This document shows positions 13,296-25,264 of a stretch of 64,000 bases of DNA, one piece after another (the stretch's first letter is position 1; each line of letters starts with the position of its first letter). The DNA comes from Lycium barbarum (taxonomy: Eukaryota > Streptophyta > Magnoliopsida > Solanales > Solanaceae): positions 69,014,712 to 69,078,711 of the forward strand of contig NC_083338.1 of NCBI RefSeq assembly GCF_019175385.1, given 5' to 3'. Below the pieces are notes generated by a model. It was not told the DNA's origin. It ran no database searches and worked only from the letters and a program-made list of their open reading frames with translations. Made by a program: the position numbers and the translations under genes.

Positions 13296-13944
13296 ATTAT
13301 AAGTGAAATTATTTGAGAAACTAAGGCAAGTGAGTGACAATGAATCTAATGATTATGTGAATTCTTTTGTATGTAGATTAGCAAACTTGGATAAATAAGC
13401 GTAGCCAATAGGACGTGGAGCAGTTTGTAAGGCTTACCCTTTCTTTCTTTGGCATGTCCTAGAGCCACATAAGGTATGATATGATATGCACTTTGGGGTA
13501 ATTCTACTCTTGGATTCTGAGTTTTGTCCCTAAAGAGTTTTGTATGTGTTAATGTCCGAAGTTCTGTTTAATACGTTTCCGAATGGCATTCGATAGACAA
13601 TTGGTATGATTAATGTTTTGATTTTCGAATGATAGTACGTTTGATTATTCCATTGAGTCTTTGATACGTACATATGATTCTAAAAGTTATATTTGATTTA
13701 ATCTGTATGATATCCGAAAGATACTTGATATGAGTATTGCTTCGATTTTTCAAAAAATGGCTTCTGAAATGCTCGTAGGAGGTTCTGTACTTCAAACGTC
13801 CATAACTTTCTCATGCTAAGTCGGATTGACCCGAAACTTGTTTCTGAGCCTTCAGGAGTCGGTAAGTATGTTTGTCTATCGAGTCTTGATTTGTGTGCAT
13901 ATGGTTTCGCATTATTCTGTTCGTGCAAGCCTCAGTTTGGATTT

Positions 13945-14245
13945 CACTGAGCCCGGGCCAGGATATGTTCTCGTGCGTATTCCACAGCATTGTTCACCGA
14001 GTACCTCTCACTTGCGGGTCGGGACACGTTATATGTATATGATGTTATGATGATATGGGGATGGTGGCCAGGATGGCATATGATGATTTATTAACTGAGA
14101 CCCGCAAAAGAGGGCCGGGACACGTTATATGTATCTACTGAGTCCCTCGATAGAGGGTCGGGACACGTTATGTATATATGATATATGATTCTGACATGCA
14201 TGATTTTATCCACCGAGTCTCTCACTTGAGGGCCGGGGCACGTTA
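13945..14245 (+). repeat. Array of GC hairpin repeats in LTR K
   Basis: Units begin near 13949, 14012, 14096, 14139 and 14212. The clearest is GAGTCCCTC, GATA, GAGGG, TCGGGACACG. Loop and outer bases vary, but the CCCTC/GAGGG core pairing is kept in most copies. GGGACACGTTAT follows most units. Confidence 0.65.
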
Positions 14246-14388
14246 TCTGCACATATGACATATGACATGGATATGCATGATTTTCATTTAAAAAGGCAAG
14301 TACTTTGATGTTCTAAAAAGTCATACTTGATCCTGGTAATTCACTGTTTCAGTTATGATTCTCTTCTTGTATTCTATGCCTTACATGC

Positions 14389-14427
14389 TCAGTACATATT
14401 CCGTACTGACCCCCTTTCTTCGGGGGC
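14389..14427 (+). other. LTR double hairpin, copy in K
   Basis: The plus strand reads TCAGTAC, ATATTCC, GTACTGA, then CCCCC, TTTCTT, CGGGGG. Both stems are perfect, and TGCGTTTCATGCC follows the second stem as in most copies. Confidence 0.8.
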
Positions 14428-14857
14428 TGCGTTTCATGCCGCGCAGGTACACCCAGATGAGTTGAAGCTATTACAGAAGATGTTCCAGCGGAATTGGCAG
14501 GCTCCACTTGTTCCTAGAGTGATGTCGAGTCAGAGTATGTGTGCCATGATGTCTGGTTAATGTTAGAGACTTTGCAGACAGAGTCGTGGGTATAGGATGT
14601 CAGTGTGTAAGCGGCTCCATCAGCCGAAGTGTTCTTCTGTGTTTTATGATAAATTTCATATGTTTACAGATGTGGTTTGGTTTGAGTATTACGAAAGAGA
14701 ATATTTCTGAAAGCATTTATTTTATTATATTTGTCATTTTTGTTTGATTAAATGTCCAGGGGATTACGTCTGTAATAAGAGTCAGTGGGTTCGCTCGGCT
14801 CCGAATATGGAGTCGGGTGCCCATCACACCCTAGTAAGGTTAGGGTGTGACAGCCTT

Positions 14858-16219
14858 ACATTTATTCTTACGTATATACCATTATTGGTCTGGACCGGAA
14901 AAAAACATTGCGCAGGGTTCCGCTTTTCTTCCGCGATGCGGACAGAAAGCAGGAGGTCCTGAGACTTTTCTGTGCAGAACCCTGTTTTCTTCCGCAGCGG
15001 TGTTTGAGGCTGATTTTTGAGTGGGAAATCAAGGATCTGATTCTTGTCCTTTCGGAGCAACATAACCTTTTGAACTAACTATGGAGCTCGCAACGAATCC
15101 ATGGAATTATCGATGATGATGTACCAGATAATACTTTACGAATTACTAAAATAACAAGATCTTGCGACTTGAAATACGAAGCATGGGAATAGATTGGATT
15201 CATTATGGAGCACCCATGTTCATGTTCTAGTCGGGTTCATGCCAAAGAAAGGAGGGGACGGACACCTTACACCCAAGTTTTCCCTTTGCCCGAGCTTATA
15301 TGTATCGAGAAATATTTCCTCAATTATACTTTCATCGCATTTTCATCAACTTATAAGTACTCGTAGACGTCCTTTTCTTTCTTCCTTCGTTCATTTCTTA
15401 TTCCCCTTTTTCACACCTACCTTCGAATTTTTTATTTTTTTTTGTTTTTACCCAAATAGTCCCGTACTTTGCCTGTCGTCTCTCTTGGAGGCTTTACTCA
15501 TTCATGTTTCTGACTTTTCACTTCTTCCAACATTTTGATCTCATTACCTTTCATTTACTCACTTTCTTTCTTTTCCAAATATCATTGTATTAGGACTTTC
15601 CAGCCTTAACCAATAATGGAACCAGTATCAGCTTACCTTGTAACATCTGTACCATATCTTTCGTTTTGTCTCTTGAACTCCGTTACTCTGTTCAATTAAT
15701 GTCTTTCATACATCGCAACGTCGGGTGCTGGGATTTACCTACCCATTGATACAGTCATAAACGGAATATCATATACATACATATACATTTACTACCATTT
15801 CGCTTACAAAATATTTCCAAACGCTATTCAAACTCACCCTAATTCTAGAGCTGTGATGCACTTTCTTCCTCTTCACCGGTCTAGTCCGCCTCAGCCTACG
15901 CGACCTCCTTAAGGTTTCTAACCACTCCACATACTCTAATTTCCTTCAGGCTACCCTAACTTCTCATTTGTCTCTTATGTCTACATTTATGGGACCTTTA
16001 GTACACTTCCCAGGGGGTCACCCATCCTAAGATTTCCCTCACCCCAGCACGCTTAACCTCGAAACTCCGATGATTGGTGCGTTAATGCTGGTATGGTTGC
16101 ATCCACCTCACCGCATGACCTTCATCACGTAACCTGGAGCAGGTTAGTGTCTTAACAACTTCCAAAATGTTCTCGTAACGTATCTCCCTCCGAACCAGTT
16201 TTACTCTTCTGACTAAACG
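14858..16219 (-). mobile_element. Internal DNA of element B/C, middle section
   Basis: About 1.4 kb lies between inverted solo LTRs K and L. No protein domain was recognised. On the element's sense strand it has only short frames broken by stops. Confidence 0.6.
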
Positions 16220-16639
16220 ATTACTGTCACACCCCGACTTTACTAGGGTGTGATGGGCACCCGACCCTTACTTAGGGCCGAGCGAACCCACTGACTCTTA
16301 TCACATACTTAATTTATTTTTTTTTGAACCTCTAAATCAAGTATGTATAATAAAGCTTACTGAAATATTCTTTTGTTGCTTTCAAATCAAATAAAATTCG
16401 TAACTGTGTAAAACTTATATCTTAATACAAACTGACACATCGGCTGATGGAGCCGCTGACAGACTGACTCCCGATACCCACGACTCCGTCTGCAAAGTCT
16501 CTAACTTCGAACAAAGCGTCATAGCACATATACTCTGACTCGGCAGCACTCCAGGACAAGTGGAGCCTACCAACTCCGCTGGAACATCTTCTATGCTAGC
16601 TTCAGCTCATCTGGGTGTACCTGCGCGGCATGAAACGCA

Positions 16640-16680
16640 GCCCCCGAAGAAGAGGGGTCAATACGAGCAATGTACTGAGT
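16640..16680 (-). other. LTR double hairpin, copy in L
   Basis: The first stem is TCAGTAC with GTATTGA, one C-to-T change tolerated as a G-T wobble. The second stem is four Cs with a run of Gs around TCTTCTT. Confidence 0.7.
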
Positions 16681-16820
16681 ATGTAAGGCATGAATAGAAA
16701 CATAGTAAGAGATGAATATATGAATATTAACTGTATGGAAACATAGAACATGTCATAAGATAAAGGAATAACCTGTACATGTGAGTGCCTCTGAAGGCGG
16801 ATGCCATGCATGCTTATCTT

Positions 16821-16913
16821 TTCCTTTGAGAACATATCATATCATATCTTTACTTTTGAAAACATATCATATCATAGCTTTACTTTTGAAAACATATCAT
16901 ATCATATCATAGC
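16821..16913. repeat. Three-copy tandem of about 33 bp in LTR L
   Basis: Each copy contains GAAAACATATCATATCATA followed by CTTTACTTTT. The first copy has GAGAAC and the last is extended by one ATCAT. Confidence 0.85.
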
Positions 16914-17780
16914 GCCGAAATACGTCGGCTCCCCCACATATGGCCCGCGTCCGGGCATCCCGCGTCCGGGACGATATCATGTCATACAGTGCCAACTGAT
17001 CAGGTGGATAGCGTCTATAGCGCTCTTCCCTTTTCCCCATCTTCCCCATATACATATACATATACATATATCATATAGCAGCATGCAGGAGAGCCCAAAG
17101 AAAGTCATGTATCCATCGGAGTGACGTAAGGTCGGTAACCTCCGATTATATTATGGAATAACCGTGGGCGTCGTGTCTTACCTTGAAGGGACAATTAATA
17201 TAAGGCAAGACTATCAATTGAGAGTAACATCATGCGGAAACATAGAACAGGATCATAAGACATCGTTTCATATACTTGAAGTCTTTAAAATAGCCATTAT
17301 CCATAAATAGAGTTGAGAAATCAAGAAATAGCTTAACATTTTCATATTTTCATATTCATGGTAGGAACATATCCCCGACATATTCGTCATGAACATTTTC
17401 TCATATTTGACGTCATCGTGGTCATTATAAAATCATATTCGTCGTTTTAGTCACAAAAGCTTTCAACCTCTTAAAACTTGGTTTTTGGAAAATATGGGCA
17501 TTTAAAAAAAACGGTTATGAACTATTAGGAAAAGACTTATACCTTGGAGTCAGAGACTTCTAACTTTTGCAAGCTAGGAAGATGTAAAAACATTTAAGAC
17601 ATTATAACGTGGGGATCATGCCTTTGAAAGAAAAGAGACGAGCCTTACATACCTGTGCCGCGCCTTACTAGCTACGTTTATTCGTCCAACTTGTTAGTCT
17701 ACATTCAAGAAAGTTGACGCAATCATTAGATCATTGTCACATACACTTGTCTTAGTCTTTTAATTAAATTCACTTATGAC

Positions 17781-17798
17781 CTGCCGAAATTTCGGCAG
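17781..17798. other. 18-bp perfect palindrome in LTR L
   Basis: CTGCCGAAATTTCGGCAG is identical to the copy in K although K and L have diverged elsewhere. It is followed on the plus strand by CATCTCCCCTGTAAAC, the complement of the acceptor-like flank. Confidence 0.85.
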
Positions 17799-18833
17799 CA
17801 TCTCCCCTGTAAACATACCACCCCCGAGAATCTAACTCGGCTCAAATCATCAATCAACAATACCAACAATCTTGCCAATACATCAGCAACCCATTCAAGA
17901 CACATTCTAACAATGACAACCTTTGTCATACAATTCAACAACATTCTTTTTATATTCAATTCAATTCAATTCAATTCACATAGCTTTCAAAAACGATTCA
18001 ATCAACATACTACTTCGTCCAACACTTTCCAATTTCAACAAGAACAATAACAACTTAATTCCTTCTTCCAAATTTAATTACAACAACCCAACTTACAATC
18101 TTCCAAACTCAACAAGAACAATGGCAACACATTTCTTTTTTCCAAATTTATAAACTACATCAACATCCCACACATTGACAACATTAACCACAATATTACA
18201 AGAACTATATGAAAATAACATCATCTTCTCCAACAACCTACAAACAATTCCAACTTCAATTTAAATCATTAAACCTTCATTTTCATCATAGAATCCACAC
18301 AACAACAACAACCAAAAATATTAAATAAAATTAGTTCATCATTCCAACATGACCACCCCCTACACGGCCCAACTTCAACATTCCCAATTCGTGGTTTTCA
18401 TTCATTTTACATTATGGCATCCACAACACATCAATCAAACTACTTAAATAAAATCATTTCATCTTTTCTACACCACCCACCCTATTCGGCCAAACACCAA
18501 CACCATGAATTCATGAATTTCATCAATTTCCACATTTCACAACATATACAAATCATGCATAAAATATGAAAATGGAAGTTGAATTCTTACCTTTTCCACT
18601 CATCTTCCTTCTTAGCTAAAATTGTGAATTGCAAGAATAAGTGTTTATCTTACTCCAATAAGTACTTCACTTTGCTAGAGACCTTCCAATTGGTAGAAAA
18701 ATAATTTTTGAACAATTTTTTTCTCAAGGCCTCTTGCTCTACAAGCTTGGCCGAATGGCCCCTTTATATTGTTCTTCCTCTTTCTTTGTTTTCTCCTTCT
18801 CCAACTCTCTTGAACTAAAATGAAGACTTCTCA

Positions 18834-18835
<2 letters not shown>

Positions 18836-18888
<53 letters not shown>
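18836..18888. repeat. TA microsatellite
   Basis: An uninterrupted TA tract of about 53 bases inside solo LTR L. Confidence 0.95.
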
Positions 18889-18891
<3 letters not shown>

Positions 18892-19407
18892 TCTTCCAAG
18901 TCATGTGAGCGGCACATGCCCTCTCTCTCTAGAAATTTCTTAAATTTCTAGGAAAAGATGACTTATTTTGGTCATCTTTCTTTTTTTTTCTAGATTTTTC
19001 TTCTTTTTTCTTGAATTTTCCTAAAATGGTCAAAGAAGACTAAGTGTCTTCTTAAGGAAGCTTTGGCCCATGTATTTTTATTATTCATAATTAGCCCCCC
19101 ATTTAATAAAATTGTGGACATATACCATCCATGCCACACGGCCATCTTAGAAATTTCAAGAATTTTCTTGAATATTTGTGAAATCCCCGTTTTGCCCCTA
19201 GCCTTCCAAAATATTACCATGTACCATTTTGTGAATTTCCCTTTTTGCCCTTAGTCTCTTCTCAATATTTCCATACTAGTAATATTCATAAATGACATTC
19301 ATAACCAACTTGTACATTAAAATAAATTTGGAAAATGGTCATCCCCATAACTTACCACGACTTTCTTAAAATGTCCGAATGTATCAAATACGGGATATAA
19401 CAATTAC

Positions 19408-20172
19408 CGTGTTAGCCTTTTCTAAATCATCTCTTAGTATCACTAGCCCTTCCTAAATTCCTTTTTACCATATCAATATCGACCTCCTGATCATTATTAT
19501 CATCAATCCAATAGTTAACTTATTCCTCGAGATCAGCCCTACTCGTAGCTTAGTCAAATCTTATCATTACTATTGGCACGACCTGTCAAGACATATTTCA
19601 AACTTATATCTCATTCTCTTTTTATTTCTAGAAAAAATTTGGCAGAGTTTCCTCTGTATTTCTTACTATCTCAAAACCTGCGCGCATGAAATACCAACAA
19701 TGCCTCACAGGGCCAACATATATATATATATATCATATCGTATCACAGCCACACAAGGCTCCCAATATCAATAACCGTATGAAAATGATGAACATAACAC
19801 GTATGCCCAACTCAAACTGCACCTGTTACCCTTTCTTGTTTACTTTCCCTTTTAAATCTTCAACCTATATTTCAATCATACTTTCAAATACCTTAACCAA
19901 CATACATCTTTCGTACCGTTGCTTACCTGCGTACTTTGTAACTTCCAATATCATCAGTCACTTTCTTCCGTCAATGCCGTTCATCTGCTGAAATCAAAGG
20001 TTAGTATAAGGAATCTCATTTCCTAGGGCTTGGCTCTATCGCACGATCTTAGAAATGAAAGAAAGGTAACATCCTAAATGTCCTGTAGCTTCCTGTTTAT
20101 AGATGTGGTGCACAACACACCGATAAACAAGACTCTACTAGACACGGTCTGTAGACACTCCGAGGACGAACT
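19408..20172 (-). mobile_element. 5' leader and adjacent internal DNA of element B/C
   Basis: This lies just downstream (minus strand) of the primer site. The part at 20030-20172 resembles the leaders of G (26010-26157) and H (32200-32340), sharing the order ATAAACAGG-type box, CACAACACAC, ATAAACAAGACT, TAGAC. No gag frame follows. Confidence 0.65.
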
Positions 20173-20184
20173 GCTCTGATACCA
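20173..20184 (-). promoter_or_regulatory. Primer-binding site of element B/C (initiator Met tRNA)
   Basis: The minus strand reads TGGTATCAGAGC four bases after the LTR end GTGACA. This is the standard complement of the 3' end of plant initiator Met tRNA. It fixes C as the 5' LTR and the element as minus-strand. Confidence 0.92.
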
Positions 20185-20188
20185 CTTT

Positions 20189-21048
20189 TGTCACGAACCA
20201 ACCCCGTAGGTCGTGACTAGTACCCGAGCTGGGCACTCGTACACACACTAACCAAAATCAGCATACAAATGACTTATACAGATACAAAGGTCAGACGTCG
20301 TCGCAAACTGTCATATAGAAACATATGTTCCACACGGAAGCCGGCCAGGCTATCATAAAACACATCATCCCAAAATATACATATACGAGCCAATAAGGCT
20401 GCCACGGCGAATGGATCCGCCCAAAACATAAATCACACAGACATAGCTGGACAATAACCATACACAACCCACATACATGTCTACAGACCTCTAAGAGTAA
20501 CAACAGAATCACATGAAGGGACAGGGCCCCACCGTACCCTTGAATAGGCGTACATATATGCAACGGAAGAGTCTGTACCAAAATATAGGCTCCGGAACAA
20601 GGGAGCGCTCCAAGACAGCAGAGTGGATACCCTAAGCTGGCGGATCACTGAATCGAGCGTCTGTACCTGCGGGCATGAAACGCAGCCCCCGAAGAAAGAG
20701 GGTCAGTACGGAATAGGTACTGAGTATATAAAGCATGAAGTTCTGTAAACAGGATCATAACCGGAACAAGAGGTACAGAAAATAAATACAATATACAGAA
20801 TATCAAAATGCTTACTTGAAACACAAATCATGCATGTCAGGAATGGTGTCCGGTCCCTTGCGGGACCCGGGGAACGTGGTCGCCATCCCGACATCGGCGC
20901 CACACACATCATACACCAGAAGATTTCCTCCGTAATCTCCGTAACACATCATAGCATCAGAATACACATATATATGGTGCCCGGCTCTCTAGCAAGGGGC
21001 TCAGTGAACCATGAACACATCATAACACTATAACACATCATAACTCCG

Positions 21049-21086
<38 letters not shown>

Positions 21087-23004
21087 AACCCGGCCCTCAA
21101 GCAAGGGACACGGTGAACCATACGCACGATACATACCGGCCCGGGACTCGGCGAAAGATGTAACAGCCATATGCATTAGCAGAGTAGTGAGAAACTATAT
21201 GCAATTTAAAACATTTTCAAAGACTCGATAGAGTAATCAAACCGAGCTATCATTGGAACCCAAGACAATAGTCAAATCGAGTTTCCTTCGAACGTCACTC
21301 GGGAACCTATTGAATAGAACTATATAAAGAGGGTCTCGGGGATCATAGACACATCTCAAGTCAGTCCAAGATGGCACACGAAAGTTACGAACATTATTCG
21401 TGACAGAATCCTTTATGAACGTATCGGAGCGATCCGAGCTCGTCTATGAAAGTTAGGGGCCCTATTCAACATAGAATCTTTTAGGAACAAAAACTCTTTA
21501 TGCAATATTTACTATCCAATCATACAAGAGACACAAGTCCCCTAACTCGACTGTATTAGGAACGCTAACATTAGGGAGTGAATAAGAATCGTGGACAGGC
21601 TCGGATCTTAAGAATGGAGTTACCCCACGGCTCACATCATATCTTACTTACATCTAAGACATGCCAAAAGAAAAAAAGGGTAAGCTTTACATACTTGGAA
21701 GATGATTCTCGACTTTCATCTTACTTTCCGTCTTGCAACTCGCTTAAGAATTATTTGTAGCCTCGTAATCTACATATGGAATCGTTCATAATATCGTTAG
21801 ATCATTGTTGTACGTTCGCCTCGAAACTTTAATTAAAACCCCTTTTTAAATTCTGCCGAAATTCGAGCAGCATTTCCCCTGTTTATATGCCTAGCCCGAG
21901 ATTCCAATTCAACAACCAACAACATCAACAACAATACCAATAGTATTAGCATCATTTCCAATACCGACGTATGCCATAAAACAGCCCGCACACTGTTTTC
22001 TAAATTTCCCAACCAACCAAATTTGCAATATAACTGTTTAATAATTTTATTTCCATAAAGATGTCGAAGTTAATACCAATAACATCAATAACTACATCCC
22101 ACAAGATAAATAAATATATATATATATATATATATATATTATCCAAAATTCTCCTCACGCCTCAAACCATAATCCAACTACACCAATAAACGAATTTATC
22201 ACACTATTTTCTCCGTTCTAGTTCATTAAAACCCTAAATAAACTTGTTAACAATGAAAAGGAACCTTAATCTTACCTCACGTGTGCAGCCACCACGTCCA
22301 CCCTCTTCTTTTTGGTTGATTTTTAGTTCAGATTGACGACAATGCAGCGTACAACACTTTTCCCTTCATGGGCTTTGGGATTCGGGGCTCAGATTTCAAC
22401 CAAAAATTAGTTTTTCTTCTCCAAGACTCTTTTTCTCTCTCTTTCCAGAATTTTCAGGGTGTTATAGGTCTTAAAATGAGGAGGGAGGCCGAAATTTGCA
22501 CTTATAAAGACATGGGTAATGGGCCTAACCCGGTAGGGCTCGGTTTGGGCCTGGCCCACTAACCGTTCTGCCTTAAAACGTCCATATCTCCTTATCCCGA
22601 CGTCACCGGTGGACTCACAACCTATGGTTGGAAAGATAATTCAATTATCTATAACTTTTATTTCTTGGTAGTTTTCCAAATTCCAAATTTATAATACCTT
22701 TTTTGCCCCTCGAAATCAAGTCACCTGAAAACGTTACTTAAAAATATTTATTTGGAGGGTTTCCACTTTGATTTGGCTCAAGGGTCCTTCTTGAGTTGCG
22801 TTTAGCTTCACATATGTGATTCATATAACTTGTCACATGTCCCAAAAAAATCTCGATGTGTGGGCCCCACCTCAGCTTATGAATAATCCGACGTACAAAA
22901 ATACAAAATATATAACGTGAGTTTGAATTATGTAGTGACAATATGATTGTCAATTTCGAGGAAGCACGTGTCACGCTCATGCTCTGAAAACGCAGGGTAT
23001 AATA
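20189..23004 (-). repeat. 5' LTR (C) of element B/C
   Basis: The LTR is 2816 bp. Its minus-strand start is TATTATACCCTGCG, mutated from TGTTATACCCCGC, and it ends GTCGTGACA-like with small changes. TA tracts at 21051-21084 and 22113-22139 are expanded compared with LTR B. Confidence 0.9.
20684..20724 (-). other. LTR double hairpin, copy in C
   Basis: It matches B except for GAAAGAGGG in place of GAAAGGGGG. The change opens one pair in the second stem, so this copy has decayed slightly relative to its sister LTR. Confidence 0.7.
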
Positions 23005-23009
23005 GAAAA

Positions 23010-24231
23010 TCAGTCCACCATTTCCACTAAAACAGTCCCTACGGCCACATTAACATTCCAACACCAACATTCATGATTTTATGCATGCAATTCATGTTCA
23101 CCTAGTTACAACCATACTTCAACATCAACATATATAATTCCATGGCTACTATCATGTTTCAACATCAACACACATCATTTCATGCATGAAACTTATATTC
23201 ATACATCTACATCACCCTTAACACATGTAAAAGAAAGTTAGATCTTACCTTGACAATTCGACTTCTCAACTTGGCTAGAGTTTTTGAATTGAAATGATAA
23301 TGGTTCTTGTTGCTCCAATGACTATCTTCACGTTTCTAGGGACCTTCTAAAGGGTTGAAATTCTTGAAGAATTTTTTTTTTTTTTTGTAAACACACAAAG
23401 AGCTAAATTTTCAGCCCTTTGGCCGAGAGCTCTCCTCTCTCCCCCTCTAGGTTTTCTTTCTTTGTTGTGAAGTTGAAAATGAATGTAATGGCTGATTCCT
23501 TAGTCCTCATTTGGTTAAACTATGATGCCTACAAGTTGGACACAACACATGCTCCACTCATGATATTGAGCACTCAATTAACTTTACACTAAAATTCTAT
23601 TCTTTTCTCTATACTTTCGGCTGAGCCTCCCTCTTTGTTTCCTTTCTTCTTCTTTCCATTTAATTGTTTACAAGACAATTGCATGTGTAGTGGATGATTC
23701 ATACACTAACCTTTGTCCATTGCAATCATACAAAGATGAATGGTCAATATTTAAATGTGCAATGACTCATCCAACTTGTATACCTTCATAAAATAATGCA
23801 TGCCTTCATAAAATAATGAATACCTTCAATATTCAAATGCATGCCTCAACTTTTTCTCCCCCCTTATTTTCAGCCATCTTGGCTGACTCTCACATCCTTT
23901 TTTCTTTCAATTTGGTTGTCCATAATATAATGAAAGTGTAGAGGATGAATCAACATTTAAATGCATATTTGTATGTCTTCCATAATAGCCTTATTTTTGA
24001 TGACTTTGAGTCATCTTTTGGACATGGCACGTTAATGTTCATATTGGCTCCTTGTTGCCACTAATTTTTACTTATCACCACAATTAAGTAGTTCCTAATC
24101 TCCAACAACATTCTTATACTAAGTAAAATTTATAACCGATTAGTTCTAGTTTAGAAATTAAAAATCCGAGGTTTCTATCTCACATCGATTCCTTCGCGAA
24201 TAACTCGACGTATAAAATACGGGGTCTAACA
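23010..24231 (-). mobile_element. Solo LTR A, inner half (start of the LTR)
   Basis: This is the continuation of LTR A after B/C and its right TSD. It begins (minus strand) TGTTAGACCCCG at 24231, followed on the plus strand by TSD TGGTA at 24232-24236. The junction at 23005 joins smoothly to 6417, both being AT-rich flanks ending CCAAAGAAAA and continuing TCAGTCC. Confidence 0.82.
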
Positions 24232-24236
24232 TGGTA

Positions 24237-25264
24237 GGCCTCCTTCAGATTACCAATTCACCATTAATGAAAAACGTAACTTTCGTCACTTCGCAATTTC
24301 AAACTCATTCACCTCCTATCCTTTCTAGATTCCGCTTCCACCTTTCAAGATTTTTCGTCCCTTATCTTATTCTAAATGGTCTTCGCCAAACATCTCTTGC
24401 TTTCTCCATTAGCAACCCTTATCTTATTCTAAATGGTCTTCGCCAAACATCTCTTTCTTTCTCCATTAGCAACTCAATCTTGCATTACTTACTCGATAAT
24501 CTTATAGTCGTAAAACTTTCTGGAGGATATTTTTCGCATCTTGGTCTTACCTTTCACCTTATACGTTCCTCCGCGAAAGTTCATGATCATTATATCCATA
24601 TACCCATATAGCTTCATAACATATTTGCCGATATTGAACTATGGGTAAGAAGACTTCCGTCTAGCTCATTGTGTAACATACGCCGTCCTTCTACCTTTTC
24701 TAACCATTTCTGATCCCATTGATGCTCAAAACAATATAACTATCTTTGTACGAATCTTGCAATTCCATATCGCATCATCATGGACACTAAACACCACAAT
24801 CCTTATAATTTACACTATTTTCCTATTCCATCATTTGTTTTACCTTTTTGCTTGTAGACCATTCGTATAAATAAAACTTAAGTGTTATACTAAAACATAT
24901 ATGTATCCTTCCCATACCCTTCCATATAAAGAAAATATAAATTCTGCTTAGTCATACTGTTGCCTTATTAATCAAGCATCTCTAAGGTTGCTAACCAACC
25001 ACAACATAAACGTGGTCTTTTACTATTATCCGATCGACAATCCCATCTAAGTTTCTCTTTCCAGCTTTACCCCCCTTCCTTTTGGGACGTTATCGACAAT
25101 GCTCTAAAGTTTATCTTCACAATAGAATGTATAATATATCAACACTACCTCCAAAGGTATGTAAACATTTTTATCAAAACAGTAAGTATACCTGTCGTCA
25201 TTACTCATCTTCTCGTAGAATTAGCACCCTGCACTCCCTCTGCCCTTATTCTGATCCCCGAGAT
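24237..25264 (-). mobile_element. Internal DNA of element G, decayed
   Basis: No intact protein was recognised. It includes a two-copy 57-bp tandem duplication at 24359-24472, which produces the repeated peptide in a plus-strand frame that is not a gene. Confidence 0.5.
24359..24472. repeat. 57-bp tandem duplication
   Basis: There are two head-to-tail copies starting CCCTTATCTTATTC, differing by about one base (CTTGC against CTTTC). This is a recent local duplication. Confidence 0.9.

Larger units (their letters stand above)
11701..14852 (+). mobile_element. Solo LTR K
   Basis: The LTR is 3152 bp, starting TGTTATAGCCCG and ending GGGTGTGACA. It is flanked by GTCTT (11696-11700) and GCCTT (14853-14857), a TSD with one mismatch. 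It contains the 18-bp palindrome at 13278-13295, a GC hairpin array at 13945-14245 and the double hairpin at 14389-14427. It sits in B/C internal DNA in the orientation opposite to its host. Its start closely resembles that of L, 1.4 kb to the right. Confidence 0.85.
16225..19402 (-). mobile_element. Solo LTR L
   Basis: The LTR is 3178 bp, reading on the minus strand from TGTTATATCCCG to GGGTGTGACA, with the perfect TSD ATTAC at 16220-16224 and 19403-19407. It holds the double hairpin (16640-16680), the palindrome (17781-17798), a splice-donor-like motif near 17643-17655, a three-copy tandem at 16821-16913 and a TA tract at 18836-18888. Its first 150 bases are very similar to those of K. Confidence 0.88.
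6418..23004 (-). mobile_element. Complete LTR retrotransposon B/C, non-autonomous (LARD-like), with two nested solo LTRs
   Basis: The two LTRs (6418-9215 and 20189-23004) are near-identical direct repeats flanked by GAAAA. On the minus strand the 5' LTR (C) is followed by the tRNA-Met primer site TGGTATCAGAGC, and the 3' LTR (B) is preceded by the purine tract AGGGGGGAGGA. The 5-bp TSD, this primer and the long LTRs fit Ty3/gypsy. After removing nested K and L, about 4.6 kb of internal DNA remains, with no minus-strand frame over about 100 codons and no gag, protease, RT or integrase motif. It is either a LARD-type non-autonomous element or a coding element decayed past recognition. It must have used another element's enzymes if it never coded. 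Confidence 0.88.

Noticed and set aside
24231..24611. A 126-codon plus-strand frame with a repeated peptide
   Set aside because: The repeat comes from the 57-bp tandem duplication, and the frame begins at the LTR A boundary; it lies antisense in element G internal DNA.
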